Shown here: positions 1 through 12,604 of the stretch, piece by piece
Numbering within the stretch: position 1 is the stretch's first letter
Layout: each line of letters opens with the position of its first letter
Source: Ophthalmolycus amberensis
Taxonomy: Eukaryota; Chordata; Actinopteri; Perciformes; Zoarcidae
DNA length: 64,000 nucleotides
Assembly: GCA_024529925.1 (NCBI GenBank)
Contig: JAFEUB010001428.1
Span: 718,501-782,500, forward strand
Reading direction: 5' to 3'
Notes under the pieces: generated by a model
What the model saw: the letters and a program-made list of their open reading frames with translations, nothing else
What the model was told of the DNA's origin: nothing
Databases searched by the model: none
Program-made: the position numbers and the translations under genes

Positions 1-1013
1 CTTCAGGTACTTTAGATACTTTAGATACTTTAGATACTTTAGATACTTCAGATACTTCAGATACTTCAGGTACTTTAGATACTTCAGGTACTTCAGGTAC
101 TTCAGATTACTTCAGGTACTTTAGATACTTCAGGTACTTTAGATACTTCAGGTACTTTAGATACTTTAGATACTTCAGATACTTCAGGTACTTTAGATAC
201 TTTAGATACTTCAGATACTTTAGATACTTCAGGTACTTCAGATACTTCAGGTACTTCAGATACTTCAGATACTTCAGGTACTTAGGTACTTCAGATACTT
301 CAGCTACTTAGGTACTTTAGATACTTCAGGTACTTTAGATACTTCAGGTACTTTAGATACTTTAGATACTTCAGATACTTCAGGTACTTTAGATACTTTA
401 GATACTTCAGATACTTTAGATACTTCAGGTACTTCAGGTACTTCAGATACTTCAGATACTTCAGGTACTTTAGGTACTTTAGATACTTCAGATACTTCAG
501 GTACTTTAGATACTTCAGGTACTTCAGGTACTTTAGATACTTCAGGTACTTTAGATACTTCAGGTACTTTAGATACTTCAGGTACTTTAGATACTTTAGA
601 TACTTCAGATACTTCAGGTACTTTAGATACTTTAGATACTTCAGATACTTTAGATACTTCAGGTACTTCAGATACTTCAGATACTTCAGATACTTCAGGT
701 ACTTTAGGTACTTTAGATACTTCAGATACTTTAGATACTTCAGATACTTTAGATACTTCAGGTACTTTAGATACTTCAGATACTTTAGATACTTCAGGTA
801 CTTTAGATACTTCAGGTACTTTAGATACTTCAGATACTTTCGGTACTTCAGGTACTTTAGATACTTCAGATACTTCAGCTACTTCAGGTACTTCAGATAC
901 TTCAGATACTTTAGATACTTCAGGTACTTTAGATACTTCAGATACTTCAGGTACTTTAGATACTTCAGATACTTTAGATACTTCAGATACTTTAGATACT
1001 TCAAATACTTTAG
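1..1013. repeat. Decamer satellite (TACTTYAGRT)n
   Basis: About 100 tandem copies of a 10-base unit that alternates mainly between TACTTTAGAT and TACTTCAGGT. A few units are one base short or changed (for example near 113, 284 and 309). It continues past the left edge, so its full size is unknown. It lies in the ppm1e intron just upstream of the first visible exon. Reverse-strand open frames through it (KYLKYL repeats) are artefacts of the repeat. Confidence 0.97.
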
Positions 1014-1294
1014 ATTGAATTTAAAAACAATTTCAAAAAAGTTGTGCCCTGACTCCAGTACACCTGCCTGCAGATGTAGTTGTACTTGTATTTGTACAAA
1101 GACAAAGTTGGAGGTGAGTGTGAAAGGGTGTATTCTGTCATACATACTCCTGTTGTCAGGATATTAATGCATTAAAGTCACTGTTGCACAATCAACAACT
1201 CTTATCTTTGGTGTACTGCGAGGTTTTGTTTAGTTTTGAACCTGTGGTGTTAGTTGACCTTTAACCCTGTTGTGTGACTGGATTCGTCTCTCAG

Positions 1295-2345
1295 GATCAG
1301 GAGGAACAGGCTTACTTTGCTGTGTTTGACGGCCACGGCGGCGTGGACGCGGCCATTTACGCTGCCAACCACCTCCACGTCAACTTGGTCCAACAGGAAA
1401 GCTTCAACCAGGACCCGATCGAGGCGCTCTGCGGGGCCTTCAAAGTCACCGACGAGCGCTTCGTGAAGAAGGCCTCACGAGAGGTAACCTCTTCTGCATT
1501 TACATCAGACCACACAGAGTACTGAGCGCTGTACTCCTGTGGATTACGCAACGCAACAACATGTTAACTGTAGTGTATTTGTTTACTAATACTACTACTG
1601 TTATTGTTATTACTGCTACTACTGCCACAGTACTGCTACTATTACTAATACTGCTACTACTGATGCTTCGACTACTGTGATAACTGCGACTGGTACTTTG
1701 TTTTGTTGTTTGACCGTCTTTTTACATGACAAATAACAATTATCGTGCAAATGATGACATCAGAACGTGGCAGACAGCCAATCAGATTGCAGCAGAGCAA
1801 CGGGCGATCAAACGCACGTGGTGTCCAATGGTGGACTCAAATTTAACGGCAGTAGTTGAAGAAGTATTCAAATCATCAAAGTAGTAATACCACTGTGTAG
1901 AAATACTCTGTCACAAGTACATTTCACTCAAGTAACTACAAAAGTATTAGCATCAAAATATACTTAATACTTTCAATATATTCACAATTAGGGATTATTA
2001 AAGTACGTCTATCTCTCTGTCTCAAAAGTACTCAATATGCAGAATGATATATATATTATATTATCGGATTACAATAATTGATGGATTAATGAGTTCGTCA
2101 CTTTAATGTTACAGATGGTGAAGGTGGAGCGAATTGTAATTACTCTAAATACTGCTGGGTGGATTAATACATCATCATTTCGTAGCAATAGACACCAGCA
2201 GGAACCAGCAGGGATGTTTTATGTTTTACGTGATGCATATTGATCCCATCGCCTCTATTTGTGTCTTTGTTTCCCTCTGAAACACAAATATGGACTTTTC
2301 ACGAGTTAGTAATCTGATGAAGTATAGTCGTGGTGCAGCTGCTGC

Positions 2346-2382
<37 letters not shown>

Positions 2383-5300
2383 CTTAACACTGAAACGTGT
2401 GTGTCCGTGTTTGGCAGCACCTGCGTTGCGGCACGACGGCCGTGGTGACGTTCCTTCGGGGTCGGACGCTGTACGTGGCCTGGCTGGGAGACTCCCAGGT
2501 CATTCTGGTGAGGAAAGGACAAGCGGTGGAGCTGATGAAGCCACACAAACCAGACAGAGAGGTAACACTCGCATGATATCTATCGTACTGTGTACTCGCC
2601 AGATGTCTGGGAGGACCACTCTGTATTTCTGAATGGTCTCTCATGCTTCTAGCTTGTAGAAAGTCCTCTTTACAAACAAATGTTTTGTTTTGAACAAGGA
2701 GGACAAAACGCTGGACAGTTCACCAGACTGACAACTAAAAGACAAAGATCCTCTGAGCAACAGTTGAATAAGAATAGAAGAAATCTTAGCTTAGCATCAA
2801 AATTTGTGCCGATTTAAATACGATGAGTTTCCTGTTTCAGTGTCAAGAGTTTCACAATAAAGCAGCCTGTAACGAGCTGGAATTAACAGCAGACGTGTTG
2901 CTTTAGCAAAGCTCTTCTTCAGACTCCACACTAGAAACAGAAGGTTAGTTTAGGATTAACACTGCTGGAATACCAGCTGAACTAATCACAGTTTAAACCT
3001 CTTTAATCTCACCACCGAGGAGACTCCAGAGAGACTTAATCAATATCTAGAGTTCAATAATGATCGAGAGTCACTGCACTGGAAAACAAATTCAACATCC
3101 GAGTTCCAACAGTATTAAACACTGTGGAGACGTCGACTAAATGGACGTTTTCATTATTTAATTATTCTTCATTTGGGACCAAAACTATTTCTCATTTAAA
3201 TAAAACATTTGGTGTCTGAATTACACCGTTTCTTTCTCATTAAAAATAGTTGTAATGGAAGGAAAGAAGACAAACATCAATATAACGGCTGATTACAAAC
3301 AAACGGTGCTGAATTTATACATTTTACAACTACTAGAACTTTGTATTGCATTTAAACTTATAAAGAAATAGCTCATTAAATAACTTACGTTACATGTGAG
3401 AGTCTTCACCACTGAAGCCGGCTGTGCTTCACGTGTGTCTGCAGGATGAGAAGCAGAGGATCGAGGCTCTGGGAGGCTGCGTGATCTGGTTTGGCACATG
3501 GAGGGTTAACGGCAGTCTGTCCGTATCCAGAGCAATAGGTAAAGTATTGATACTCAGTGTGTCACATGTGGTGGTGGTGCAACGGATCATTCACATCACA
3601 CCGGATTGTTTAATTATAGCAGCTGATCTACAAGGATCCATCCGTCCCAAAAATCATTTTTACCGCAATTCTGAATGTTATCCTTTTACTTTGTTCTACT
3701 TTGTGTTTTGTTTTTCTTTATAAAAACACAATTCAAACTACCAATCTTGTCATTAGTAGTTTAAATGATGTGTATTATAACCTGTTTATAGTTAGTGTAA
3801 ACAGCTCATAATTCATCTCTAATATCTATTTATATTGTTGGGAAAACATCTTCAAACAAATGGATTTATTCAAGTTCATCACCAACACTATATTTTACAG
3901 ATTACATATGAACACATCATGATAACGTTATAATGTACCTTCAGCCAGTACTCATGTTCACTGAGCAGAGCCTGAAGGCATCATAGTGTAACTGAAGTGA
4001 AGCTCCGTTGGTTAGCCGTTAGCGGTGCTGGTAACGTTACTAGCTCTCCTCCTGTTGGTTAGCCGTTAGCGGTGCTGCTAACGTTACTAGCTCTCCTCCT
4101 GTTGGTTAGCCGTTAGCGGTGCTGCTAACGTTACTAGCTCTCCTCCTGTTGGTTAGCCGTTAGCGGTGCTGCTAACGTTACTAGCTCTCCTCCTGTTGGT
4201 TAGCCGTTAGCGGTGCTGCTAACGTTACTAGCTCTCCTCCTGTTGGTTAGCCGTTAGCGGTGCTGCTAACGTTACTAGCTCTCCTCCTGTTGGTTAGCCG
4301 TTAGCGGTGCTGCTAACGTTACTAGCTCTCCTCCTGTTGGTTAGCCGTTAGCGGTGCTGCTAACGTTACTAGCTCTCCTCCTGTTGGTTAGCCGTTAGCG
4401 GTGCTGCTAACGTTACTAGCTCTCCTCCTGTTGGTTTAAAGACTGATTGGTTGTTCACAATGAAACATTATCACAGATCAGAGACTAGGAACACATAAAT
4501 AATGTCCTGATCACATATTCTACTGAATATTGGTGCATAACGATCGTCAGTGAAACTTTATTTCACACTGTGATGGTTAATGTTAAACTGTGGAATTGAT
4601 CAGAGGTTCACATGCGTGCCGAACCGTGAGGTCCGTTACACCAGTAGCATGTAGTGTTTACTCTTGTTTTGACTTTGTCTGCTGAAACAAGAGAATCCAG
4701 AGCCGAGCAGAATAACCTGTTGACCTTTGTCGGCAGGCGACTCGGAGCACAAGCCGTACATCTGTGGTGATGCAGACCACGACGTCTTCCCATTGGACGG
4801 TTCAGAAGACTACCTGATCCTGGCCTGCGATGGCTTCTGGGACACGATGACCCCCGACGAGGCGGTGCAGGTGGTCAGCGACCACCTGGAGGAGAACACC
4901 GGAGACACCACCATGGTGGCCCACAAGCTGGTGGCCTCGGCGCGCGACGCGGGCTCCAGCGACAACATCACCGTCATAGTGGTCTTCCTGCGGGATCCGC
5001 GCTCGCCACTGCCCACCGGCGCCGAGGACGAGGAGGAGGGTGCGGCGGACGAAGAGGCGGGGGAGGAGGAGGTCCCGGAGGTGGAGGAGGAGGAACCGGA
5101 AGAGGAGGAGGAAGACGAGGCGGTCAAGGCGGAGCGCGGTGAGGGCGGCAGCACTGCGGAAATCGGGGGGAAGGGTCGCGGCGGCTGGCCCATGCAGCAG
5201 TGCTCGGCACCCGCTGACCTCGGCTACGAAGACCGAACGGACTCGTTCACGGACAGAACTAGCCTCGACCTGATGGTGCCGTCGCTGGAGGGCCGCATCT

Positions 5301-5656
5301 CCCTGAACTCACGCCAACCCTGCTCCGACTTTAGCCCCGACCTCCACACGGCCTCCCGTATCTATCGAGAAGAGCGCCCGCCGAGGCGCAGGTCCTGCAT
5401 CCCCTTTCAGGAGCCCGGCGTCTCTCGCTTCACGGACCCGCTGTGGCCCCAGGCGGCCACGCTGTTAGGCCAGGTAGTGAGGCAAAGCCACAGGCCCGGT
5501 CCTGGTACTCGCCGGTGGGTCCGGAGGAGGCCAGGCGCATCCAAGCAGCTGCTAGGCCTGTTACCATCCGGCCACCTGCTGCCGCACACGCAGCGCCACT
5601 CCGACCGGAGGCCCGGGGTGGCGACGCCAAACCTGCCCCACGGTACCACCATCTAA
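1295..5656 (+). CDS. ppm1e: ppm1e, PP2C-family Ser/Thr phosphatase (POPX1), 3' part
   Basis: Exons at 1295-1483, 2418-2561, 3445-3538 and 4737-5656; phases fit (449 codons including stop). The 5' exons are outside the window. Family role: a Mg/Mn-dependent phosphatase that dephosphorylates PAK and CaMK kinases. Visible PP2C motifs are FAVFDGHGG in the first exon, LRCGTTAVVTF and AWLGDSQV in the second, GSLSVSRAIG at the end of the third, and LACDGFWDTM and SSDNITVIVV in the fourth. After the catalytic domain comes a Glu-rich stretch of about 45 residues (about 5023-5150), then QCSAPADLGY and DSFTDRTSL, which are characteristic of PPM1E and absent from most PP2Cs. The C-terminal 100 residues diverge from the mammalian tail, and another open frame overlaps there (5443-5775), so the last 70 residues are the least certain. 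It faces trim37 tail to tail, as in human. PPM1F is the main alternative; the CSAPADLGY tail argues against it. Confidence 0.94.
2351..2381. repeat. (GT)n before ppm1e exon acceptor
   Basis: About 16 TG dinucleotides on the ppm1e sense strand, ending some 36 bases before the acceptor at 2417/2418. The sequence between the tract and the acceptor is poor in pyrimidine runs. Confidence 0.9.
2605..3290. repeat. Dispersed repeat D, copy 1 (ppm1e intron)
   Basis: A stretch of nearly 700 bases that reappears, diverged and in the same orientation, at about 32555-33245. Shared blocks include TTCCTGTTTCAGTGTCAAGA, GCAGACGTGTTGCTTTA, AGCTCTTCTTCAGACT and AACCTCTTTAATCTCACCAC. It fills most of the intron between ppm1e exons 2561 and 3445. 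No coding potential is visible; it is probably a non-autonomous transposon or an old duplicated fragment. Confidence 0.8.
4008..4436. repeat. 47-bp minisatellite, about 9 copies
   Basis: Nine near-identical 47-base units beginning GTTGGTTAGCCGTTAGCGG and ending CTAGCTCTCCTCCT. The first copy differs by one base (GGTAACG for GCTAACG). It lies in the last visible ppm1e intron. The near-perfect identity suggests recent expansion and likely length polymorphism. Confidence 0.95.
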
Positions 5657-8235
5657 AGAGAGGTGACCCAAAACCATCTCCTTCATTTGTCCGGTCCTGC
5701 CCCTCAGCCCACCCCGACCCGCCTCAGCCTTCAACAAAGCGTCTTTCTTTGATAGTAGGTAGTCGTGGTTATTGAATTTCAAATGTAAGCCGGCCCACTA
5801 ACACACAAGCCCTGCTCCTTAAACTGTGGGTAAAAAACAACAACCGCATCCTCTCCATTGTGACCAGACGACACGAAGCCAGAGCTGGAAATGCAGGTTG
5901 TGTTCAGACTGAACTGGAGATCCAGCTCACTGGAGTTCAGGTCTGTTGTGGACTACGACAGCTCTTCAGTGCCAAGACAAGCAAAAGTTCCCATTTTCAG
6001 TCTGAACACACATTTTAAGATTCATTTAAATGCTCGGTCGCTCGACACTCTCGGCAGAGATGTTGTTCTCGGGTACATGCAGAGAGAAAGATTTGATCTC
6101 ACCACTTATTTAGTATTTTGTTTCTAATGAACACAATCATGTTTTTAACATTACCTACCAGATGATCTACATAATGGCGAAAGCTTGGCTCCCCTTTTCT
6201 CAACCACAGCAATCCCTCAATGGCAGATGAAGTTCGTGGAGGAGGACGGAACAATTGTAGCTCCTGGTTTTCTGGGACACATGCTGTTCTTTACCCTTCC
6301 CCATTCCAGTCAATGACCCAGCCATTATCCAGCCTCAATGTGTCTGCAGATAAAAGCACTTAACACCGGATTATAAGAGGTTAGCAGTCACTTACGTGAA
6401 TAAGTGCTTCATGTAGTCCAGTACTCCAGATGGGGATATACTCCTGAGAGAAAGTTGGGTTTGGGTTTTTAAAAATGTATTTTTGTTGTTGGGCCACAGA
6501 GCTATTGGAAAGTACTCCAAGTGTATTCACTTTTACACTAATCCCCATTGGAAGTATTTTACAGCAGGCTTGATAAGTGCAAACTATTTAATGTTGAGCC
6601 GGGATAGTTGAAAGCTGCAGAACACGTGCCTTCCATATGTGTTACTAAAGCCGACTTCCTTTACACACATTTTCACTAATTATGAAATCCATCATATTAG
6701 CCATTAAAAGGACAAGTCGCACGACGACTCTTTGCCACTTTAAAGGAACAGTTTGGCGTTTATTCATTTTCTTGGATGAGAAGTTTGATACTACTCACGC
6801 GTTCAAACTCAAACTCAAGTCTTTATGCCACCTTCCCCATCCATAGGTTTCATATACCCAACACGGTAGAGTTTCTCTTTAATGCTAACTCATAATCATA
6901 ATTAACAAATGTAATCATCAAATAATACTGATTCATATGATAAAAAACGAATATAGCACCCATACTAACTGATCTGTGATTAAAATACACACCGTAGCAT
7001 TACTGTATCTAACCATACTTAATGACTAAACTATACTAAACACTTGCTGTGAAACTATGACATCATAGGTAAACCCCTGACCCACGTTTACCCCAAAGTT
7101 CTTAACTCTTGATTGTTATTTTCAAAAGTACTAAAATATGTTTTGGTTGCCTCTTAATGCTATATATTTAAAGTGACTGTTCTCTAAACCCCTCCCCCTA
7201 CTTACTGTTGCTACAGCTGTCAGTCTTTCCGTTCTCGCACATTTTAGCTACAGCTCAAAATTCGTAGTAATTGTTTTTTTTTAAAACAATGGCTTCTCGT
7301 TATTTCTATCTTAGCTAGCTAGCTAATTAGCGTTAGCTCCGGGAGTTGGTTGAAAACTCTTTTGTCCGGTTGATTTTGAAACAAGAGCCCTGTATAAGCA
7401 GTTTTAAATATGCGGAATAACGCTAAAAGACTGAGGGTGAAGCTACATGTGGCAGATTTGTCATTTTTAAAGTACTAAAAAAATGCTTTGGTTGCTTTTT
7501 TATGCTATATATTTAAATTTGTTGTGGTAGCAAGTGACTGTTCTCTAAACCCCCAAACCCCATATTTTGTCCACCAATAAGACAGCGCAGAATAAAACCA
7601 ACTACTAATCGTAAGCAGCGCAAAATGGTCAAATTATTGTACATTATGGCACTTTTTGCCGTTATGGATCATACATTCGGGGGTGGAGTTTACTGAGCGG
7701 TCATGTTTGGACGCATTAATTATCCCCTAACATTCCCTGACATAGTCATTCCCCAATTCTTTTGGTTGATGCAGTGACTTTGCAAATATCCGGATGTTAG
7801 TGACGACCAGGTTCCGTAAATTGTGCCTCCACTTTCCTGACCCGGTCCAAACATGTGATCCCCCAGACAAATGGGTTCTGGTTTTTGAGGGCCGTCACCT
7901 CCCTTCTTTCAGTCTTATTGGGAGATTGGAGGGCTCCTTCTCCTGTAAACCCACCGATGGACTGATTAGTGAAGAGAATCAGAATGTACCTCATGTGTCC
8001 CGGAGTGTCCTCGAGAGACTCGGTGAAGGGTGTCGACATGAGGTGGTGTTTTCTTTGGGGTATCTTAGTATCTTAAGAGGAATGTACTGCCCAGACACTC
8101 AACAATCTAAAGCCACTGGATCCCTTTTTGTTGAAGCATCAATGCAGTCTCTAGAAAACGTTGGTCGATACCCCAAGAAGATCACAACGGAAATCATTTC
8201 CAATAGCCACTTTGGCACGGATGCATATATATATA

Positions 8236-8267
<32 letters not shown>

Positions 8268-10148
8268 ATGAGTACTAATTGTGAGTTGAGCGAGTGCTGG
8301 AGGAGTGTACATATAATAATTATGTCTTGTAAATCAATGGTTTTAATCCGTGCTCCACGAGGCCCGACAGTTGGGTCAGTTGTTGGATCTGGATCCCAGA
8401 ATCTCACACCACCAGGCTGAGGAGGAGGTGAGGATTTGATGCTATCGAACAGCCGGAGAAGGGCATCAGTCTGTAAACACTGCCGCTGCCTTCAAGAGCT
8501 GCTAAAATATATAAAAAGGTGTTGAAGAAGCAGTCTGGCTTTCCACTGGAAGAGTCTCAGTGTACTGTCGTAGCCTAGCTGCTGTCTCGCCCTGCTTTCC
8601 TACCCTGACATGAATAGAAAGAAATCTGGGGAAAAATAGACATGAAAATGTTTAATTATTGGCTTTAAATACTGCATCTCCGATCTGCAGCTGCCGATTT
8701 AAAACATTCTAAAATAATCAGTTACAGCCTTAAAAAGAATGCCAATCAAATTGTAGTTTGTAGGTTTTCATTCTAACTCGGCTGGCGTTAGCTTAGCGTG
8801 GCGCTGACTAGAGAAGAGGAACACAGTGAGCTGAGCTGCTCTGGTGTTGAGGGTCAAATGGAGGAAACTCACAGGATCTTGTTATGATGACAAAGTGTTC
8901 TTGTGTCAGGAGTCTTAAACAAGGAGAATGGTTAAATATGTTTATATGTACTCGGTCATTACAACAAGATACTTGGTCCCTTGTCATAATAATAAAAAAA
9001 CTTGTTCTTTTGTCATAACAAAATACTTGGTCTTTTGTTATTATAACATCTTACAATAAGATGGTATTGTTATGAAAAGATAGATTTCTCATTTTGAGAT
9101 CTTTAAAAGATCACAAGAGGTCTTTTGTGTGTAAATGGTGGCCGTTGATTGGAGCGTGTTGTACTTGTGGCCACGCCTCAGAGCAGCTGTGCAGTACCTT
9201 TCTGTCCTCTGTGATCCACTGATGTAGTCTCACAGCGACGATGTGAATGATGAACTGCGCTCTGGAGGGAAAAAGACGAACCACAACAGTGACAAGGATC
9301 ATGGGTTGCATTCATCAAAACCCCTGTAAATCAGTTATACAGTGTGACTCATCTTATTGCAAAACCGCCAGAAGTCGTCACTGTATGAGCAATAAAAACC
9401 ATCACCTCCTTGTGGTGAATCCTCTACCTAAGCTCAAGAAACCCACACTTCCTCCCCTCACTCACGCTCTGCTTGCACTAAAAACGTTCCTCTGAGTCGG
9501 ATGTTTCCCTTCCCTGATGATGATGATGGTAATCACAATCACTGTCTTAGCTATAGAGGGCCCCTCCATGAATCTATTTACACACACACACACACAAAAA
9601 GTTGTGCGCTCTGTAAGCAATAATGACGTTGCATCAAAAGGCTCTCTGAGGGATTTGTCTTCTGCTGAAGGAGGCAACAAAAAAAAAGTGTCTCTCAGCC
9701 AGAACTTGAAAGGTCACCGAGCAGAAATGCTGAAGCTCCTGAAGTCAATTTCTCATTCCCCCCCCCCCCCCCCGTGGAGAACCGGATTATGAGTCATAAT
9801 CTGCTGCCGGTACTAAGGACTACTCAACACGCTCCTACACCTCCTGTACGAAAGCTAGTTTATTTTGGTTGCTAATGTGGCTAACAGAGAGCTGCAGGGA
9901 CGGAGTATTTTTGTAGACAAACGTCGGAAGTTAGCATCGCACTGGTTCCCTCGACAATGAGCCAATGGGACTTTTTGCCATTAGATTTCTGTGGCAAATA
10001 AAACATTTATGAGATTTACACATTTTGTTCAGAAAGATGGATCTTCACAAATTAACACCATTTTTGTGATTTTTTTTTTTAAGCATGTATGCAATCGCCT
10101 GAAGTAAAAAGCTAACGTTAGGCTGTAAACTGAGTGTAAACCAGGTGT
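5657..10148. other. ppm1e 3' UTR and intergenic sequence, no clear gene
   Basis: No conserved coding exon was recognised. The first part is presumably the ppm1e 3' UTR; candidate AATAAA signals on the plus strand lie near 7591, 9391 and 9999, but the true polyadenylation site cannot be chosen. A block ending GTGACTGTTCTCTAAACCCC occurs twice (about 7140-7195 and 7485-7555), marking a repeat. An AT dinucleotide tract is at 8223-8267. Around 8955-9060 are short direct and inverted repeats of the ACTTGGTCTTTTGT type, typical of a small DNA transposon. A poly-C run is at about 9759-9773. Confidence 0.6.
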
Positions 10149-10480
10149 GCATTCTCTCTAGTGTCCACCAGGGGGCGACTCCTCTGGTTGTGAAGACGTC
10201 TATGAGAAAGTGACTCTACTTCTCTCTTGATTTATTACCTCAGTAAACATTGTAAACATGAGTTTATGGTCTCAACCTCTAGTTTCAAGTCTTCTTCAAT
10301 ACAGCATGATGTTCATTTAGTACATTATGGTCCATTTAGAGTCAAACAGACCATAAAGCAGGGGATGCTTTAGGGCGGGGCTACACGGTGATTGACAGGT
10401 CTCTACCAAAGACGTATACGGCGTCGCTACGTCACTCCTCCTCAGTCCAAATATGGTAACTTCCATTCATTGGATGCAAA
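10149..10480 (+). repeat. Dispersed repeat A, copy 1
   Basis: First of eight copies of one element. It begins at GCATTCTCTCTAGTGTCCAC and runs through the CAGGGGGCGACTCC block, TTTATTACCTCAGTAAACAT, TACATTATGGTCCATTTAGA and GCTTTAGGGCGGGGCTAC to a CACTCCTCCTCAGTCC block. It is followed at 10505-10680 by a second module (TTAAACTTTAACCACAGACC and so on) that is also found beside copy 7. Confidence 0.93.
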
Positions 10481-12239
10481 ATTCACTGGAGGGGTATTTA
10501 CTGACGTATGTTGTATCGTAGAACAACACTTTAAAATCTCTTAAACTTTAACCACAGACCGTATTTCAGGACTCAAAGCAAAAGCCCATTGACTTCAAAG
10601 TGAGGGAACCAGAAGTGCAAAACTGCTGACTCATGTCCTGGTTTTGGGCCTAATTCCTGCAGCGCTCTATGACGGGGAGGATGAATGAGATCATTGAGGG
10701 TTGTGATTGGTCCCTTCTTCTTCTTCTTCTTCTTGTCCTCCAAGCAGGAAGACAAACCCCACGATTGGCTCTTCTTCAACATGCAGGTTAGGTTTAAAAA
10801 ACAAAAACAAATAAAAAAAAACAGTAAAACACACATTGAGTACCTGTATTATGTGTTCCTGTAGTATATAAAATATGTGTACTGTAACCGGTGACTATCA
10901 TGTATATAAAGATTAGAACAAGTCCTCGACTGATGCCTTTTCTTTCCTGAAGAGTTGTGATTGTCTGATCTGTTTGCATGTTTTCCTTATGTTAATATAT
11001 TAGTAATAATGTTAATATATTAGTAATAATGTTAACGTATTAGTAATAATTTTGAGGTTTGGACTAAACAAAAGATGTGAAGATGTCACTTCTTGCTCTG
11101 AGTAATTGTGACAAACACTTCGCTCTATTTTCAATATTTTTACAAAACAATCAATCGATTAATGGCGAAAATATTCATCAGATTAATCCATTATGAAAAT
11201 AATAATTAGTTAATAGTTCAGAATGAGTTCCACCTACAACAGTAAATCCTGCTTTTACATTAAAGCATGAGTAATACAAATCTAATGACCGATGATGAGA
11301 ATTTCTATTTTGAAGCTACTTTAAACTGCATTTCAGAGAGAAATATTGAACGTTTTACTCGATTACATTTACTTGACAGCTTTAGTTACTTTGCAAATCA
11401 AGATATGCACATTTAAAAAACAACCCACATGATTATTTGAGTTCAGTCACAGGTTTACAGGTCGAAGGTTTTCCGCTCTAAACTTCTCAAATAGTTTCAT
11501 TTCAATAACTGTTCAAGGCCCGTCGAGCTTTCAGAGCTACGGTACCGTGGAGACCACACCGTCACGATGTAAGAAAAATCATCTGTTTCAGGGAGAAGCA
11601 GACAGACGGGTCTTCAATGTGAAAAGAAATAACAAGTCAACGTTGATTTCTTTGTCACGTAACATCCGTACTTAAGAAACGACCACTTTCGTAGTTATTT
11701 TAACCCAAACCACGATCTTTTCCTAACCAAGTATTTCACGATCTTTTCCTAACCAAGTATTTCACGATCTTTTCCTAAACCTAACCAACAGCTTTGTTGC
11801 CTAAGTTGTTTCCTGTGAAGACGTACGTTTATTTTGAAAAAGACTATGAATGTGACAAGTGGAAATTTGACACGTGTTAGTGGAGTTTTGTAGGAAAACA
11901 CACAAAAAATGTGATGCTTTTTTCGTAAGATATAAGAACTGTAGTATAAAGACACGACTATTCAGTATACCTTCAGTAGCTAGCGTAGCACAGAAGCGCT
12001 AACGCTAGCTAGTGATGTGCTAACATACTCTGGTAATGCTTTTACACAAAACATTACGTTTTAGAAACGTGCATCTCCTTCCAACCTGTTCAGGTAACGA
12101 GTATCATCACTATTTCACAACCTGAACACGCCTGAAAACGAAGAACATCTGAAACCATTGATGAGAGTCTACGCAACAGAGAAAGTTGGTTCATGGACAG
12201 ACATTTTGAAGCCTCAAGTTTGCCTATTTCCCTGTTGCC
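10480..12239. other. Intergenic, repeat-derived, no gene seen
   Basis: Module B of the dispersed element (10505-10680), a CTT trinucleotide tract near 10715-10735, a short tandem repeat of GTTAATATATTAGTAATAAT at about 10990-11050, and a small tandem repeat of CACGATCTTTTCCTAACCAA at 11710-11780. Open frames here are short and lack recognisable domains. Confidence 0.55.
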
Positions 12240-12604
12240 ATCTTGGATTACTGCCATCGCCATGTTGTTGATTTTACAACCGATAAACGGAAGTGACCAT
12301 ACTTGGAATGCGGATGAGTGACGTAGACACCATATACGGCTCTGGTAGCGACCTGTCAATCAGCGTAAGCCCCGCCCTAAAGCACACCCTGCTTTATGGT
12401 CTGTTTGACTCTAAATGGACCATAATGTACTAAATGAACATCGTGCTGTATTGAAGAAGACTTGAAACTAGAGATTGAGACCATAAACTCATGTTTACAA
12501 TGTTTACTGAGGTAATAAATCAAGAGAGAAGAAGAGTCATTTTCTCATAGACTTCTATACAACCAGAGGAGTCGCCCCCTGGTGGACACTAGAGAGAATG
12601 CATC
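12240..12604 (-). repeat. Dispersed repeat A, copy 2 (inverted)
   Basis: Reverse-oriented copy. It starts with the complement of the element's 3' end (TTGGATTACTGCCATCGCCA, the same end as in copy 5) and finishes with CCCCCTGGTGGACACTAGAG. Copies 1 and 3 lie on either side in the opposite orientation, so 10.1-13.6 kb holds three copies within 3.5 kb. Confidence 0.93.

Noticed and set aside
4810..5193. Ser-rich minus-strand frame opposite the ppm1e last exon.
   Set aside because: Antisense shadow of the Glu-rich coding stretch.
5443..5775. Alternative plus-strand frame across the end of ppm1e, considered as the true C-terminus after a frameshift.
   Set aside because: No frame there resembles the mammalian tail, so there is no reason to prefer a shift over the continuous frame.
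8223..8267. AT tract considered as a possible promoter or origin element.
   Set aside because: A simple TA microsatellite with no supporting context.
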